From contig CAZLXI010000019.1 of the NCBI GenBank assembly GCA_964563435.1, positions 18,037 through 82,036 of the forward strand: DNA of 64,000 nucleotides, read 5' to 3'. Under the pieces are notes generated by a model. That model worked only from the letters and a program-made list of their open reading frames with translations. It did no database searches and was not told the DNA's origin. The stretch is from Leadbetterella sp964563435. Its GTDB lineage: Bacteria > Bacteroidota > Bacteroidia > Cytophagales > Spirosomataceae. Positions 34,467 to 43,900 of the stretch are shown piece after piece. The translations under genes were made by a program, and so were the position numbers. Position 1 is the first letter of the stretch. The number at the start of each line of letters is the position of its first letter.

Positions 34467-36755
34467 ATGCGATTTATTTTCAATATTATACTGGCGATAG
34501 GTTATTCTCTGTCTTTTGGTCAAAAAGCAGAAAATGAAAGCATCTATGTTCATACCGACAAGGAAACTTACTTTACCGGGGAGATTCTCTGGTTCAAAAT
34601 ATATGCCGTACATACAGAAGACCTTAAACCGGTAAACAACCCCTCTGTGGCGTACCTTGACCTCACTGACAGCCGGGGCACTTCCGTACTTCAGAACAAA
34701 ACAGAGATTGGCCCGGCCACCCGGAACGGAGGATCGATATTCATTCCTCAAAGGCTGTCGTCAGGCACGTACACATTAACGGGCTCTACGCTTGTATCGG
34801 AAGCAGGCAGCCGCTCCTTTTCCAAGAAGATCACTATTCTGAATCCGTTTGCCATCCTGGATACCCTCCAATTGCCCTCTGAAAACACCTATATGCTCCG
34901 GCTGTTCCCCGAAGGCGGAACACTGGTTCGCGGAATACCCACCCGGATAGGTTATAAGGTCACTGACGCCCGGGGCAAGGGAGTGAAGGCTTCGATTGTC
35001 CTTCCTGACGGGACCCATGCGGTTTCCAACGCCTTCGGAATCGGCAGCTTCAGGGTAACGCCGGCGGGCGCTCCCGCGGGCGTCGATACGCCGGCGGCCG
35101 GCGATCCGGGCGTCGTAACACAGAAAGTGAAAGTCATACTTCCTGACGGGCAGGAGCTGGAACAACCCCTGCCTTCCGTGTCGGAAACCGGGTATGTACT
35201 GAACGCAGAAGACAAGGGAGATCACTATACGGTCCATGTGGCCTCTGCCGGCCATGTTGGAGAAATGCTCACGCTGGTATCAGAATCTTCCGCCGGGAAA
35301 GCGGTAAAATATCCCGTAATCCTGAACTCGACCGGTACAGCTGCTCATCTGATTCCCCGGGCGCAGCTACAGGAAGGCACCTCCCGGCTCACCCTGCTTC
35401 GGAATGACGGTACCCCTCTGGCCGAAAGAATAATTTTCCGTGCGCCGGAGAAATCCCTCAGGCTTAACCTGGCTTTGAACAAGGAAGCCTTCTCCACCCG
35501 CGAAGAGATTACCCTTTCTCTCAGTCAGATCACCCCGGATCCGGGTATCACAGCCGATATTTCGGTCTCTGTCAAAAAAGCAGATGATATTCAGCAGCCT
35601 GCCCACGAAAATATCCGGTCTTACCTCTACCTCCGGAAAGACCTGTCGGGTGAGATTGAAAATCCTGATTATTACTTTTCTGATGCAGAAACCGTAAGAG
35701 CTGATCTCGATAATCTGCTGCTGACGCATGGCTGGAGAAAATTCAAAAACCAGGACACAGAAGGAGAGAATCGTTATCACCGCGTAAGCATACGGTTTAC
35801 CGGCAAGACCGATGGCATGCCTTTGACAGGTCAGGGAGCTATACTGAGCGTACCGTCGAGGGCACCAATGATCTATACGGCCGTAACAGATACCAATGGA
35901 GTGGCTACCTTTTGGTTAAAAAATATATTCGGAACCCATAACCTGGCTACCCGCCTGATCTCCGGTGAGCTTTCCAATGCTGAAATTTTAAATTTCCGGC
36001 CGAAGGCCGAACCTTCCTCTCCTGCCGATATAACCGGTATATCTCAGGGCAGTTATAATGAATATGCCATCAATGCTCAGGTAGAGAATATTTATTCAGG
36101 AAAAGAGCGTGCTTCTTATTTACTGCCGGCCTCCGTGGATTCCATTCCTTTCTTCGGTAAAGCCGAAGTACGGTACCGCCTCGACGACTATACCCGCTTT
36201 GTCATCATGGAAGAGGTACTGCGGGAATACGTGAAGGAGGTCATTGTCAGGAAAAACAGGGACGATTTCCGCCTGCGAATACTGGACGAAGCGAGGAGAG
36301 GTTATTTTACCAACGATCCGCTGATCGTGCTGGACGGCGTACCCGTGCCTCATGCCAATCATGTCCTGGCTTATGATCCGTTAAAAGTGGAAACCATTGA
36401 TGTAGTTACCTCCCGTTTTTACCTCGGAGAAAATATCTATGACGGCATCGTAAGTTTCAGCACTTACAAGGGGGCATTGGAAGACTTCACGCTGGATCCT
36501 TCCTTCAGCGTATTTACCTATGAGGGCCTGCAACCCGAAAGGGAGTTTTACTCCCCAAAGACGCCGGGAGTGGCCTCCGTTCCGGATAACCGTACCGTAC
36601 TCTACTGGAATCCAAGGGTGGTCCTTTCCGGAGAAGAAAGCCGGTCTCTAAAGTTTTCCTCCTCCGACCTCCCGGGCGAATATTGGATCGATATACAGGG
36701 ACTGGACAGTTCAGGGAAGCCGGGGAGTAGTATCCTGAGATTTTCCGTGAAGTAG
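34467..36755 (+). CDS. MG2/alpha-2-macroglobulin-like surface protein with plug-like C-terminus
   Basis: A 762-residue protein from the ATG at 34467 (MRFIFNIILAIGYSLSFGQ signal). The N-terminus has the MG2-type repeat (IYVHTDKETYFTGEILWFKI), then several Ig-like/macroglobulin domains. A C-terminal segment around LIVLDGVPVPHANHVL and ETIDVVTSRFYLGENIYDGI resembles a TonB plug. Proteins like this often sit beside TonB receptors in Bacteroidota. At about 35059-35116 a GC-rich repetitive stretch encodes TPAGAPAGVDTPAAGDPGV, an apparent insertion within one domain. It is the last gene of the operon and lies nine bases past the DUF4249 stop. Confidence 0.82.
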   Translation: MRFIFNIILAIGYSLSFGQKAENESIYVHTDKETYFTGEILWFKIYAVHTEDLKPVNNPSVAYLDLTDSRGTSVLQNKTEIGPATRNGGSIFIPQRLSSGTYTLTGSTLVSEAGSRSFSKKITILNPFAILDTLQLPSENTYMLRLFPEGGTLVRGIPTRIGYKVTDARGKGVKASIVLPDGTHAVSNAFGIGSFRVTPAGAPAGVDTPAAGDPGVVTQKVKVILPDGQELEQPLPSVSETGYVLNAEDKGDHYTVHVASAGHVGEMLTLVSESSAGKAVKYPVILNSTGTAAHLIPRAQLQEGTSRLTLLRNDGTPLAERIIFRAPEKSLRLNLALNKEAFSTREEITLSLSQITPDPGITADISVSVKKADDIQQPAHENIRSYLYLRKDLSGEIENPDYYFSDAETVRADLDNLLLTHGWRKFKNQDTEGENRYHRVSIRFTGKTDGMPLTGQGAILSVPSRAPMIYTAVTDTNGVATFWLKNIFGTHNLATRLISGELSNAEILNFRPKAEPSSPADITGISQGSYNEYAINAQVENIYSGKERASYLLPASVDSIPFFGKAEVRYRLDDYTRFVIMEEVLREYVKEVIVRKNRDDFRLRILDEARRGYFTNDPLIVLDGVPVPHANHVLAYDPLKVETIDVVTSRFYLGENIYDGIVSFSTYKGALEDFTLDPSFSVFTYEGLQPEREFYSPKTPGVASVPDNRTVLYWNPRVVLSGEESRSLKFSSSDLPGEYWIDIQGLDSSGKPGSSILRFSVK

Positions 36756-36756
36756 A

Positions 36757-36774
36757 GACGCAAAATTTTGCGTC
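36757..36774. repeat. 18-bp perfect palindrome
   Basis: GACGCAAAATTTTGCGTC begins two bases after the stop codon of the MG2-like gene and is followed by TTTGCC. It resembles the dispersed AGAGACGCAAAATTTTGCG repeat seen in Bacteroidota genomes and could serve as a weak terminator or mRNA 3' end. Confidence 0.7.
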
Positions 36775-36853
36775 TTTGCCAATAAAAGAGTATAAAATAA
36801 GCAACTTTTTGTACTTTTATAACTCATTAAGAAACTAACTCTAAATTTTAATT

Positions 36854-39388
36854 ATGTTGAAGAAAGTTCTATTACTTCTTATGGCATTTACGGTGACCCT
36901 GAGTTTAAGCGCTGATGCCCAAAAGAAAAAGAAAAAAGAAGAAGAGGTCAAACCTGTGGTACAGGAAGTTAAAAAGCCTGAGCCTCCTAAAAGACCCGAC
37001 GCTCCGAAAAAGGGCCCTAAACCCTACAAAGAGATCATAGACAGCACCGCCAGGACCAAAACTGGGCTGCATACCGTACACAAAGTAGGCGACAAGTTCT
37101 ATTTTGAGATCCCGGATTCGCTTATCGGAAGAGACATTATTGCGGTGACACGTTACTCCAAGGTGCCGGCAGGTGGTGGTGTTTTCGGTGGCGAAGAAGT
37201 GAACCGCCAGGTGGTAAGATGGGAAAAGGGGCCTAATAACAATATCCTTCTCCGCTCGGTGAGCTACATCATCATGTCGCCTGACAGCACCAAGCCCATC
37301 GCTCAATCGGTGGCCAACTCCAGTGTGGACCCCATTGTAGGAAACTTCGAGATCCTTACCATTAACGGAAACACGGGAGGGAAAGGCAAAAATTTCGTGA
37401 TCGATATAACCAGTACTTTCGATGGTGATTTTCAGCCGTTCTCTCTGGCGCCGATCAGAAAGCAGCTTCTGAACCTTGTAGCCTTCCAGAAAGACAAGTC
37501 GTTCATCGAGTCTATCAATACTTATCCGATCAACACAGAGATCCGTACGGTGAAGACTTTCACTGTAACACCGCCACGTATTTCCATGACTCCTGTGCCG
37601 CAGATCGGCACAAATTTTCCTTCCGGTTATGGTGCCGGTGTGGTGACCATGGAGTTCAACACCTCTCTCCTGCTATTGCCAAAAGAACCTATGCGTAAGC
37701 GTACGTTTGATGCTCGTGTAGGCTATTTTGCCAACCAGTACAGTGTGTTTGGGGAAGAATCGCACAAGTCTGACCGGGATATCTTCGCCGTAAGATGGAA
37801 ACTGGAACCCAAAAATGCAGAAGATCTGGCAAGACTTAAAAGAGGAGAGCTGATAGAGCCTAAAAATCCTATCGTTTACTATATCGACCCGGCCACTCCC
37901 GAAAAATGGAAAAAATATATTAAAGCAGGGATAGATGACTGGCAGCCGGCATTTGAAGAAGCAGGTTGGAAGAATGCGATCCGTGGTGAATACTGGCCTG
38001 AAAACGATAGCACCATGAGTCTTGAAGACGCCCGCTTCTCTGTGGTGCGCTATTTTGCCGCCGATATTCAGAATGCCTATGGACCTAACGTTCATGATCC
38101 CCGCAGCGGACAGATCCTCGAAAGTCATATCGGCTGGTATCATAACATCATGAGCCTGCTGAGAGACTGGTACATGATCCAGACAGCGGCCGTGGATCCT
38201 GCTGCCAGAAATAAGAAATTCAGCGATGAACTGATGGGAGAACTGATCCGTTTTGTGTCTTCGCATGAAGTAGGGCACACGATCGGGCTTCGCCATAACA
38301 TGGGTGCCAGTAATGCTACCCCGGTAGAAAAGCTCCGTGATCCTGAATTCCAGGAAAAATACGGTCATACCTCATCGATCATGGATTACGCCCGTTTTAA
38401 CTACGTTGCCCAGCCGGAAGACGGCGTTAAGCATTTCTTCCCTAAAATAGGAGATTATGACAAGTGGGCCATCAAATGGGGCTATACTTACTTCCCGGAT
38501 GCCAAATCGGCCGAAGAAGAAAGAAGCCTTCTTCATAAGATGACCTCTGAGGCCATCAAAAACCCGAGACTTCGCTTCGGTACCGAAACCAGCCCGTTCG
38601 ATCCCCGCTACCAGACGGAAGACCTCGGTGATAATGCCGTAAAAGCCTCTGAATACGGTATCAAAAACCTGAAAAGGATTCTGCCTGAGCTGGAGAAATG
38701 GTCAAGAGAGGATTTGGAAAGCTACAGTGAGCTAAACTCCCTGTACAACAGTCTTACCGGCCAGTACAGAAGATATATGGGTCATGTTACCAAATATATC
38801 GGAGGTATTTATGACACTCCGGTAACCTACGATTCGGAAAGCAGCCGCTATGAGACCGTTCCGAAAGAATTGCAGGTGGAAGCCCTGAATTTCTTAAATT
38901 CGCAGCTATTCACTACGCCGAAATGGATCATTGACCAGAATATCCTGAGCAAGATCCGGCCTGAAAACGGGGTGGAAGCCATCAAAACCATGCAGACAGC
39001 TACACTGGCCAGTCTTCTCTCCACCGACCGGGCAGCCCGGCTTATGGAGGCTTCTTCGCAGGGAAATAAGTACTACTCCCTGGATGATCTGTACACCGGA
39101 CTTAAAAACGGTATCTTCAGTGAGCTGAGGTCCGGATCGTCTATCGATATCTTCCGGAGAAACCTGCAGAAGGCCTTTGTTTCCAACCTGACGAAACAAT
39201 TGAATGCCACCCCGGTTCCGGGAAGACCTGATTTCACTCAGACCGACCTGAGCTCGATCACCCGGGGTACGCTGGTTTCATTGAAAAGTGAACTGAGCAC
39301 GGCCTCATCAAGAATAACCGATAAAGTGAGCAAATATCATGTTCAGGATTTAGTGGCCCGTATTAACGAGGCGCTGGAGAAAAAATAA
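36854..39388 (+). CDS. secreted zinc metalloprotease (DUF5117/Met-zincin type)
   Basis: An 844-residue protein with signal MLKKVLLLLMAFTVTLSLS and a Lys/Glu-rich stretch (24-60). The DUF5118/DUF5117 region then begins at about 60, and a metzincin-like catalytic core has HEVGHTIGLRHN with H471 as first ligand. The downstream Met-turn lies in SSIMDYARFNY. It is exported and presumably cleaves proteins in the periplasm or outside; the substrate is unknown. A shorter paralogue is encoded at 50862-53291. A strong bidirectional terminator follows. Confidence 0.92.
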   Translation: MLKKVLLLLMAFTVTLSLSADAQKKKKKEEEVKPVVQEVKKPEPPKRPDAPKKGPKPYKEIIDSTARTKTGLHTVHKVGDKFYFEIPDSLIGRDIIAVTRYSKVPAGGGVFGGEEVNRQVVRWEKGPNNNILLRSVSYIIMSPDSTKPIAQSVANSSVDPIVGNFEILTINGNTGGKGKNFVIDITSTFDGDFQPFSLAPIRKQLLNLVAFQKDKSFIESINTYPINTEIRTVKTFTVTPPRISMTPVPQIGTNFPSGYGAGVVTMEFNTSLLLLPKEPMRKRTFDARVGYFANQYSVFGEESHKSDRDIFAVRWKLEPKNAEDLARLKRGELIEPKNPIVYYIDPATPEKWKKYIKAGIDDWQPAFEEAGWKNAIRGEYWPENDSTMSLEDARFSVVRYFAADIQNAYGPNVHDPRSGQILESHIGWYHNIMSLLRDWYMIQTAAVDPAARNKKFSDELMGELIRFVSSHEVGHTIGLRHNMGASNATPVEKLRDPEFQEKYGHTSSIMDYARFNYVAQPEDGVKHFFPKIGDYDKWAIKWGYTYFPDAKSAEEERSLLHKMTSEAIKNPRLRFGTETSPFDPRYQTEDLGDNAVKASEYGIKNLKRILPELEKWSREDLESYSELNSLYNSLTGQYRRYMGHVTKYIGGIYDTPVTYDSESSRYETVPKELQVEALNFLNSQLFTTPKWIIDQNILSKIRPENGVEAIKTMQTATLASLLSTDRAARLMEASSQGNKYYSLDDLYTGLKNGIFSELRSGSSIDIFRRNLQKAFVSNLTKQLNATPVPGRPDFTQTDLSSITRGTLVSLKSELSTASSRITDKVSKYHVQDLVARINEALEKK

Positions 39389-39402
39389 ATATATTGTTTA
39401 TG

Positions 39403-39440
39403 AAAAAAGTGTCGCCCGGTAAACCGGGCGACACTTTTTT
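39403..39440. terminator. bidirectional rho-independent terminator
   Basis: AAAAAAGTGTCGCCCGGT, a two-base loop and ACCGGGCGACACTTTTTT form a perfect 18-bp symmetric hairpin. It lies between the convergent metalloprotease and dnaB genes and can end transcription from both sides. Confidence 0.95.
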
Positions 39441-39533
39441 ATTTATTTTCTTTTAAAATCTGTGAGCAAAAATAAACGCCTGCGATTCTGCTCTCACAGA
39501 TCACACAGATATACAATATACACAGATAAAATA

Positions 39534-40997
39534 TTAACTGAGATTATTCGCTCGGCTTCCCAACGTCTTTATTCCGCTCTTTTCCTCGTACTCTTCCGGT
39601 GTGGCAATGAAGCCGTCGAATTCCGAAAAACGGGTATACTTCCCGATAAACCTTAGTTTGACACTGTCTACCGAGCCACTGCGGTTTTTGGCAATGATCA
39701 CTTCCGCCAGACCCTTGGTGCTCTCCCCCGTTTCCGTCTCCTCGAACTGGTAATATTCAGGGCGATACAGGAACATCACCACATCGGCATCCTGCTCAAT
39801 AGAGCCCGATTCCCGCAGGTCGGAGAGCATGGGCCGCTTATCGGGACGTGATTCCACCGAACGGCTGAGCTGCGACAGGGCAATGACCGGGATATTCAGC
39901 TCTTTGGCGATGGTTTTCAGAGACCGGGAAATGGTAGCGATCTCCTGCTCCCGGTTCATGCCGGTCTTACCGTTCCCGGCCGTCATCAACTGCAGGTAAT
40001 CCACGATCAGCAGCTTGATGTTATGAAAGGCCTTTAAACGCCGGGCCTTGGTCCGGAGCTCCAGCACCGACAGGGCCGGGGTATCGTCAATATAGATGGG
40101 GGCATTGTCGAGGTTGTTCAGGCGGGAGTGGATCGCCTTCCAGTCGTCGGTCTCCAGGTCTCCTTTTCTCAGCTTTTGTGAATCCACTTCCGCTTCAGCG
40201 GAGATCAGCCGGTACATCACCTGTTGTGACGACATTTCCAGGGAGAACAAAGCCACCGGCATTTTAAAATCTATGGCTGCGTTTCTTAGGGCGGAGACCA
40301 CAAAGGCCGTTTTCCCCATGCCCGGACGGGCCGCAATAATGATCAGCTCTGTATTGTGCCACCCACCGGTCAGCCGGTCGAGAGTGGGGAAACCCGACGG
40401 AACACTGGTAAAACCAGCATCCTGCTCTTCCTTATTCCGAAGCTCCTGGATAGTTTTCTGTACCACCAGCTGAAGGTCGGGAATATTCTTATTCAGGTTT
40501 CCTTCCTGTACATCCCGTAAGCTCTGTTCGGTAACGTCGAGCAGGTTAAAAACATCGGTGGTATCTTCCTGGGCCCTGATCAGCACATCGTCCATGATGC
40601 GTATGATACTGCGCTGAATGGCGTACTGCAGGATGATCCTGGCGTCGCGTTCGATATGGGTAGATACTTTCCGGGCGGTGATCCGGGCCAGGTAAGCCGG
40701 ACCGCCGATGAATTCCAGCTCTCCGCTCTGCCGCAGCTGGTTGGTCACCGTAAGTAGGTCCACCGGTTCGGATTTCCCGAAAAGGAGCAAAATGGCCTGG
40801 TAAATGGCCTCGTGCCTGTCAGAAATGAAGCTGTCGGGTTTCAGGATGTCGATGACCATCGTGAGGGCATCTTTTTCCCGGATAACGCCGCCCAATACGG
40901 AAGCTTCCAGCTCCACAATATGCGAAGACTGCTGAAACTCCAGCGTCTGTTCCGGATTTCTCCGCTTTTTTTCCGGTAATCTCCTTCTTTGCTTCAT
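39534..40997 (-). CDS. dnaB: replicative DNA helicase DnaB
   Basis: A 487-residue hexameric helicase that unwinds DNA ahead of the replication fork. The N-terminal domain (about 25-125, VELEASVLGGVIREKDALTM) binds primase. The C-terminal RecA-like motor has Walker A ARPGMGKTAFV, ALFSLEMSSQQVMYRL, Walker B LLIVDYLQLM and ALSQLSRSVESRPDKRP with the arginine-finger region after it. Length is normal and there is no intein. The ATG overlaps the tamB stop by four bases, an unusual partner but one that ensures coupling. Confidence 0.97.
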   Translation of the reverse strand: MKQRRRLPEKKRRNPEQTLEFQQSSHIVELEASVLGGVIREKDALTMVIDILKPDSFISDRHEAIYQAILLLFGKSEPVDLLTVTNQLRQSGELEFIGGPAYLARITARKVSTHIERDARIILQYAIQRSIIRIMDDVLIRAQEDTTDVFNLLDVTEQSLRDVQEGNLNKNIPDLQLVVQKTIQELRNKEEQDAGFTSVPSGFPTLDRLTGGWHNTELIIIAARPGMGKTAFVVSALRNAAIDFKMPVALFSLEMSSQQVMYRLISAEAEVDSQKLRKGDLETDDWKAIHSRLNNLDNAPIYIDDTPALSVLELRTKARRLKAFHNIKLLIVDYLQLMTAGNGKTGMNREQEIATISRSLKTIAKELNIPVIALSQLSRSVESRPDKRPMLSDLRESGSIEQDADVVMFLYRPEYYQFEETETGESTKGLAEVIIAKNRSGSVDSVKLRFIGKYTRFSEFDGFIATPEEYEEKSGIKTLGSRANNLS

Positions 40998-43900
40998 TTT
41001 ATATCCGAACCCACCCCCAAAGGTATGCTTCCGTTATCCTTTTTTCTAAAGAAAGAATTGAAATTTCTCGAAATTATGAGACTTCCACCGGAAACCACCA
41101 CATTCCCCTGGGAATAGAATACGTAATAATTGGTGGGCACACTACGTGAATACAGCTTGAAACGGTAGGCGCCATCGTCTGAAATAAGATACTCCAGCTC
41201 ACCTCCTACCGACAGCTGCCCGTAGGTATTGGTGTTCTGGCTTATGCTGTTTTCCAGGCTGTTGATAAAAGCCCCTTTGCCGCTGAGTTTCACCCGGTTA
41301 TTCAGAAACTTATAGCTGAAGTCGAGCTGCATATTATTCAGTATATTCTCCCGGAAGTCACCGAAACGCACCCCAAACTCCAGGTTGGGATTAAGCTTAT
41401 TGGCCAGGTTACCGATCTGGTTGGAAAGCAGGCTGCTGATATTGTCGATCAGGAACTGTTGGGTAAGGGCATCGGCCAGGTTATTGTCAGGGAATACCTC
41501 GTTAAACACCAGGATACTCGACACATTCCTGCTGAGCAACTGCTCGTCATTACTCAGGCGCTGTTCAAACGCAAGAATATCGGTCTGCCCGCTGATGGGG
41601 ATCTGCTTCGGGTCAAACTCAATATCGTAACGGATGGTAGGTGTCAGCAGGCGGTCGGCCAGGAACACATTCACATATACCGGAAAGCGGGCAGAAGAGT
41701 TGGTCATCTGGGGGGAAACCTTACTCAGCGAGATATTGGCTGTGTAGGTGGCCTTGATATCAAGTATAGCTTCAAAAGGATTGCCGTTAAACGTAATCTT
41801 ACTATTATCCGCAATGTCAAACCTCCTCAGGGAGGCCAGGTTCTGAAAGCTGAAAAAGTATTTTCCCCCGCGCACATTGTAGGGACCGTTGATGGTAAAC
41901 TCTCCCCGGCTGTCGTATAAAACACTCAGCCGGCCGTCGCCGTAAAGGCTGAGAACGTCATTATTGGTCCGGTCAAAGATAATTTCCCCCTGGGCCTCCG
42001 GTGTGAGGGTCAGGTTGAAAGCCAGCCTTACCCCGCCGGTCTTCACTGCCGGTGTTTTCCGCTTATTCGGCCGGAGGGTGCTGCTGTCCACCGGTACTTC
42101 CTTCTTCAGGAACGGGATACCCTCCACCCGGGTATCTATTTTAGTATCACCGTCGGTAGGAATGGTGATGGCGGTGCCCTCCCGGCTGCTCAGGTTGCCC
42201 GAAACCACCAGGTTGTCAAAGTCTCCGCCCAGGTTTACGTCTCCGTTCACGTAGGCGGTTCCGAAGATATAGTCGTTACTGAACGCCGGGATGTCCATGA
42301 TCTTAAAGCCCGTGCGGCCGTTGATATCCGCCCTCAGATCAACGGTGAAGCCCGGTGTATCCCGGTAATAAATTCCCCCGCTGAGCCGCGCGGTATTTCC
42401 GGTGGGGGCATCTCTGACCTCCACACCGGCCTCGGGCAGCAAAAAGCCCCGGTCGGTCAGAAGTATCTTATCTTCAAAATAAAGGGAGGTGCCGGAAACG
42501 GCCACTTTAAGCGACCCGTTGCTAATATCGACTTCGCCGTTGAAAACCGGGCGTCGGGGCGTACCACTGACCCTGAAGCTGCCATTGGCCTCCCCTCTCA
42601 GTTCGGAGAACACGTCACCGGTCATGCCCAGGAAAATCTCCATATCGGCATTTCGTAACACCCCATCCAACTCCAGTCCCGTGTTACCTTTCCCTGGAGT
42701 GAAAAAGCCGTTCAGCTTAAGAATTTCCTCCATGTTCCGGAACACGCTCCCTTCCAGCTTCAGCCGTTCCCGGGTTTCGTCCCACAGAGCCGAAGTGGTG
42801 ATGGTACCTACCAGGCTCTTTTTGTAATAAAAATCGGTAACGTGCAGGTTACTCACATACAGAACGTTCGTAAAGAAATTCTGCAAACGCAGATTCCCCG
42901 TAGCTATGCCCCGCACATCCACATTGATAAAAGGCAGCAGGTTCTCAATGTCAAACTCGTTGACATCGAGGGTCAGCGCCTCGGCAGGGTTGCTTGACAA
43001 AATCCCGTTCAGCCCGATAGACTGGGAAGTACCGCCGCGGATATTAAAATTATTGAAAGTGATATGCCGTTTCCTGAAATCGATCCAGTTATCGCGGGCA
43101 AAGGCCCAGTCCATGTCGATCAGCCTGACCACCGTCTGGTCGGGGATGAGGCTCAGACGAAATCCTTCCTGGTAAAAATCCAGCTTACCCCTCAGATCGA
43201 TCAGGCTACCCGAGTTATTCTGGGTGATAAAGGTACGGAAATCAATCGTATTGGCTCCTTCCCAGTTGGCATTGACCACCAGTTCTTCGGTCAATACGTT
43301 GTTGCCGGTTCTCTGCTTATCCGATTTCACACGGATCTTATTCACCACCACAGGCGAAAGAATCTCTTTCGTGGCATAATAATCGAAGAATGTGGAATAA
43401 AACTCATTGCCCCTGACCGAAAGCGTATCGGTATCGCCGGAGATCTCCAGAGTGCTGGTCGGGCCGGCTTCATAGCGACCGTTAATGTATGTATTTTTCG
43501 AAACATAGACGGCCGGGGCAAAGAAATCGAAAAAAGGTCCGGGCCGGTTAAAGCGTACACTGAATACCGACCTGTAGCTTTCCGTACTGTAATCTTTGGT
43601 CTCCTTTTTTCGGGAATAATAGGCGTTTCGTTCATCTTCGGTGGTCTGAAAATACATCTGGTGCTCCGACACAAAGTCGGTGACATCCATCAGTAGCCTG
43701 CTGGGCACAAAATCGCCCCGGATGCCGGCATTGAAAAACTCCGATTCGATCTTGAAACTTCGCTCCTTCCCGATCAGATCGGAGAAAAAGTACATGGAGT
43801 CCACCTTCAGCGTTTTATCCTCTTCCCTCAGCTGAAAATTATAAAAGCTGGCCTCCCCGAGCCAGTCGTCGAGCCGGTTTCCCTTAAAATCAAAATTGAG

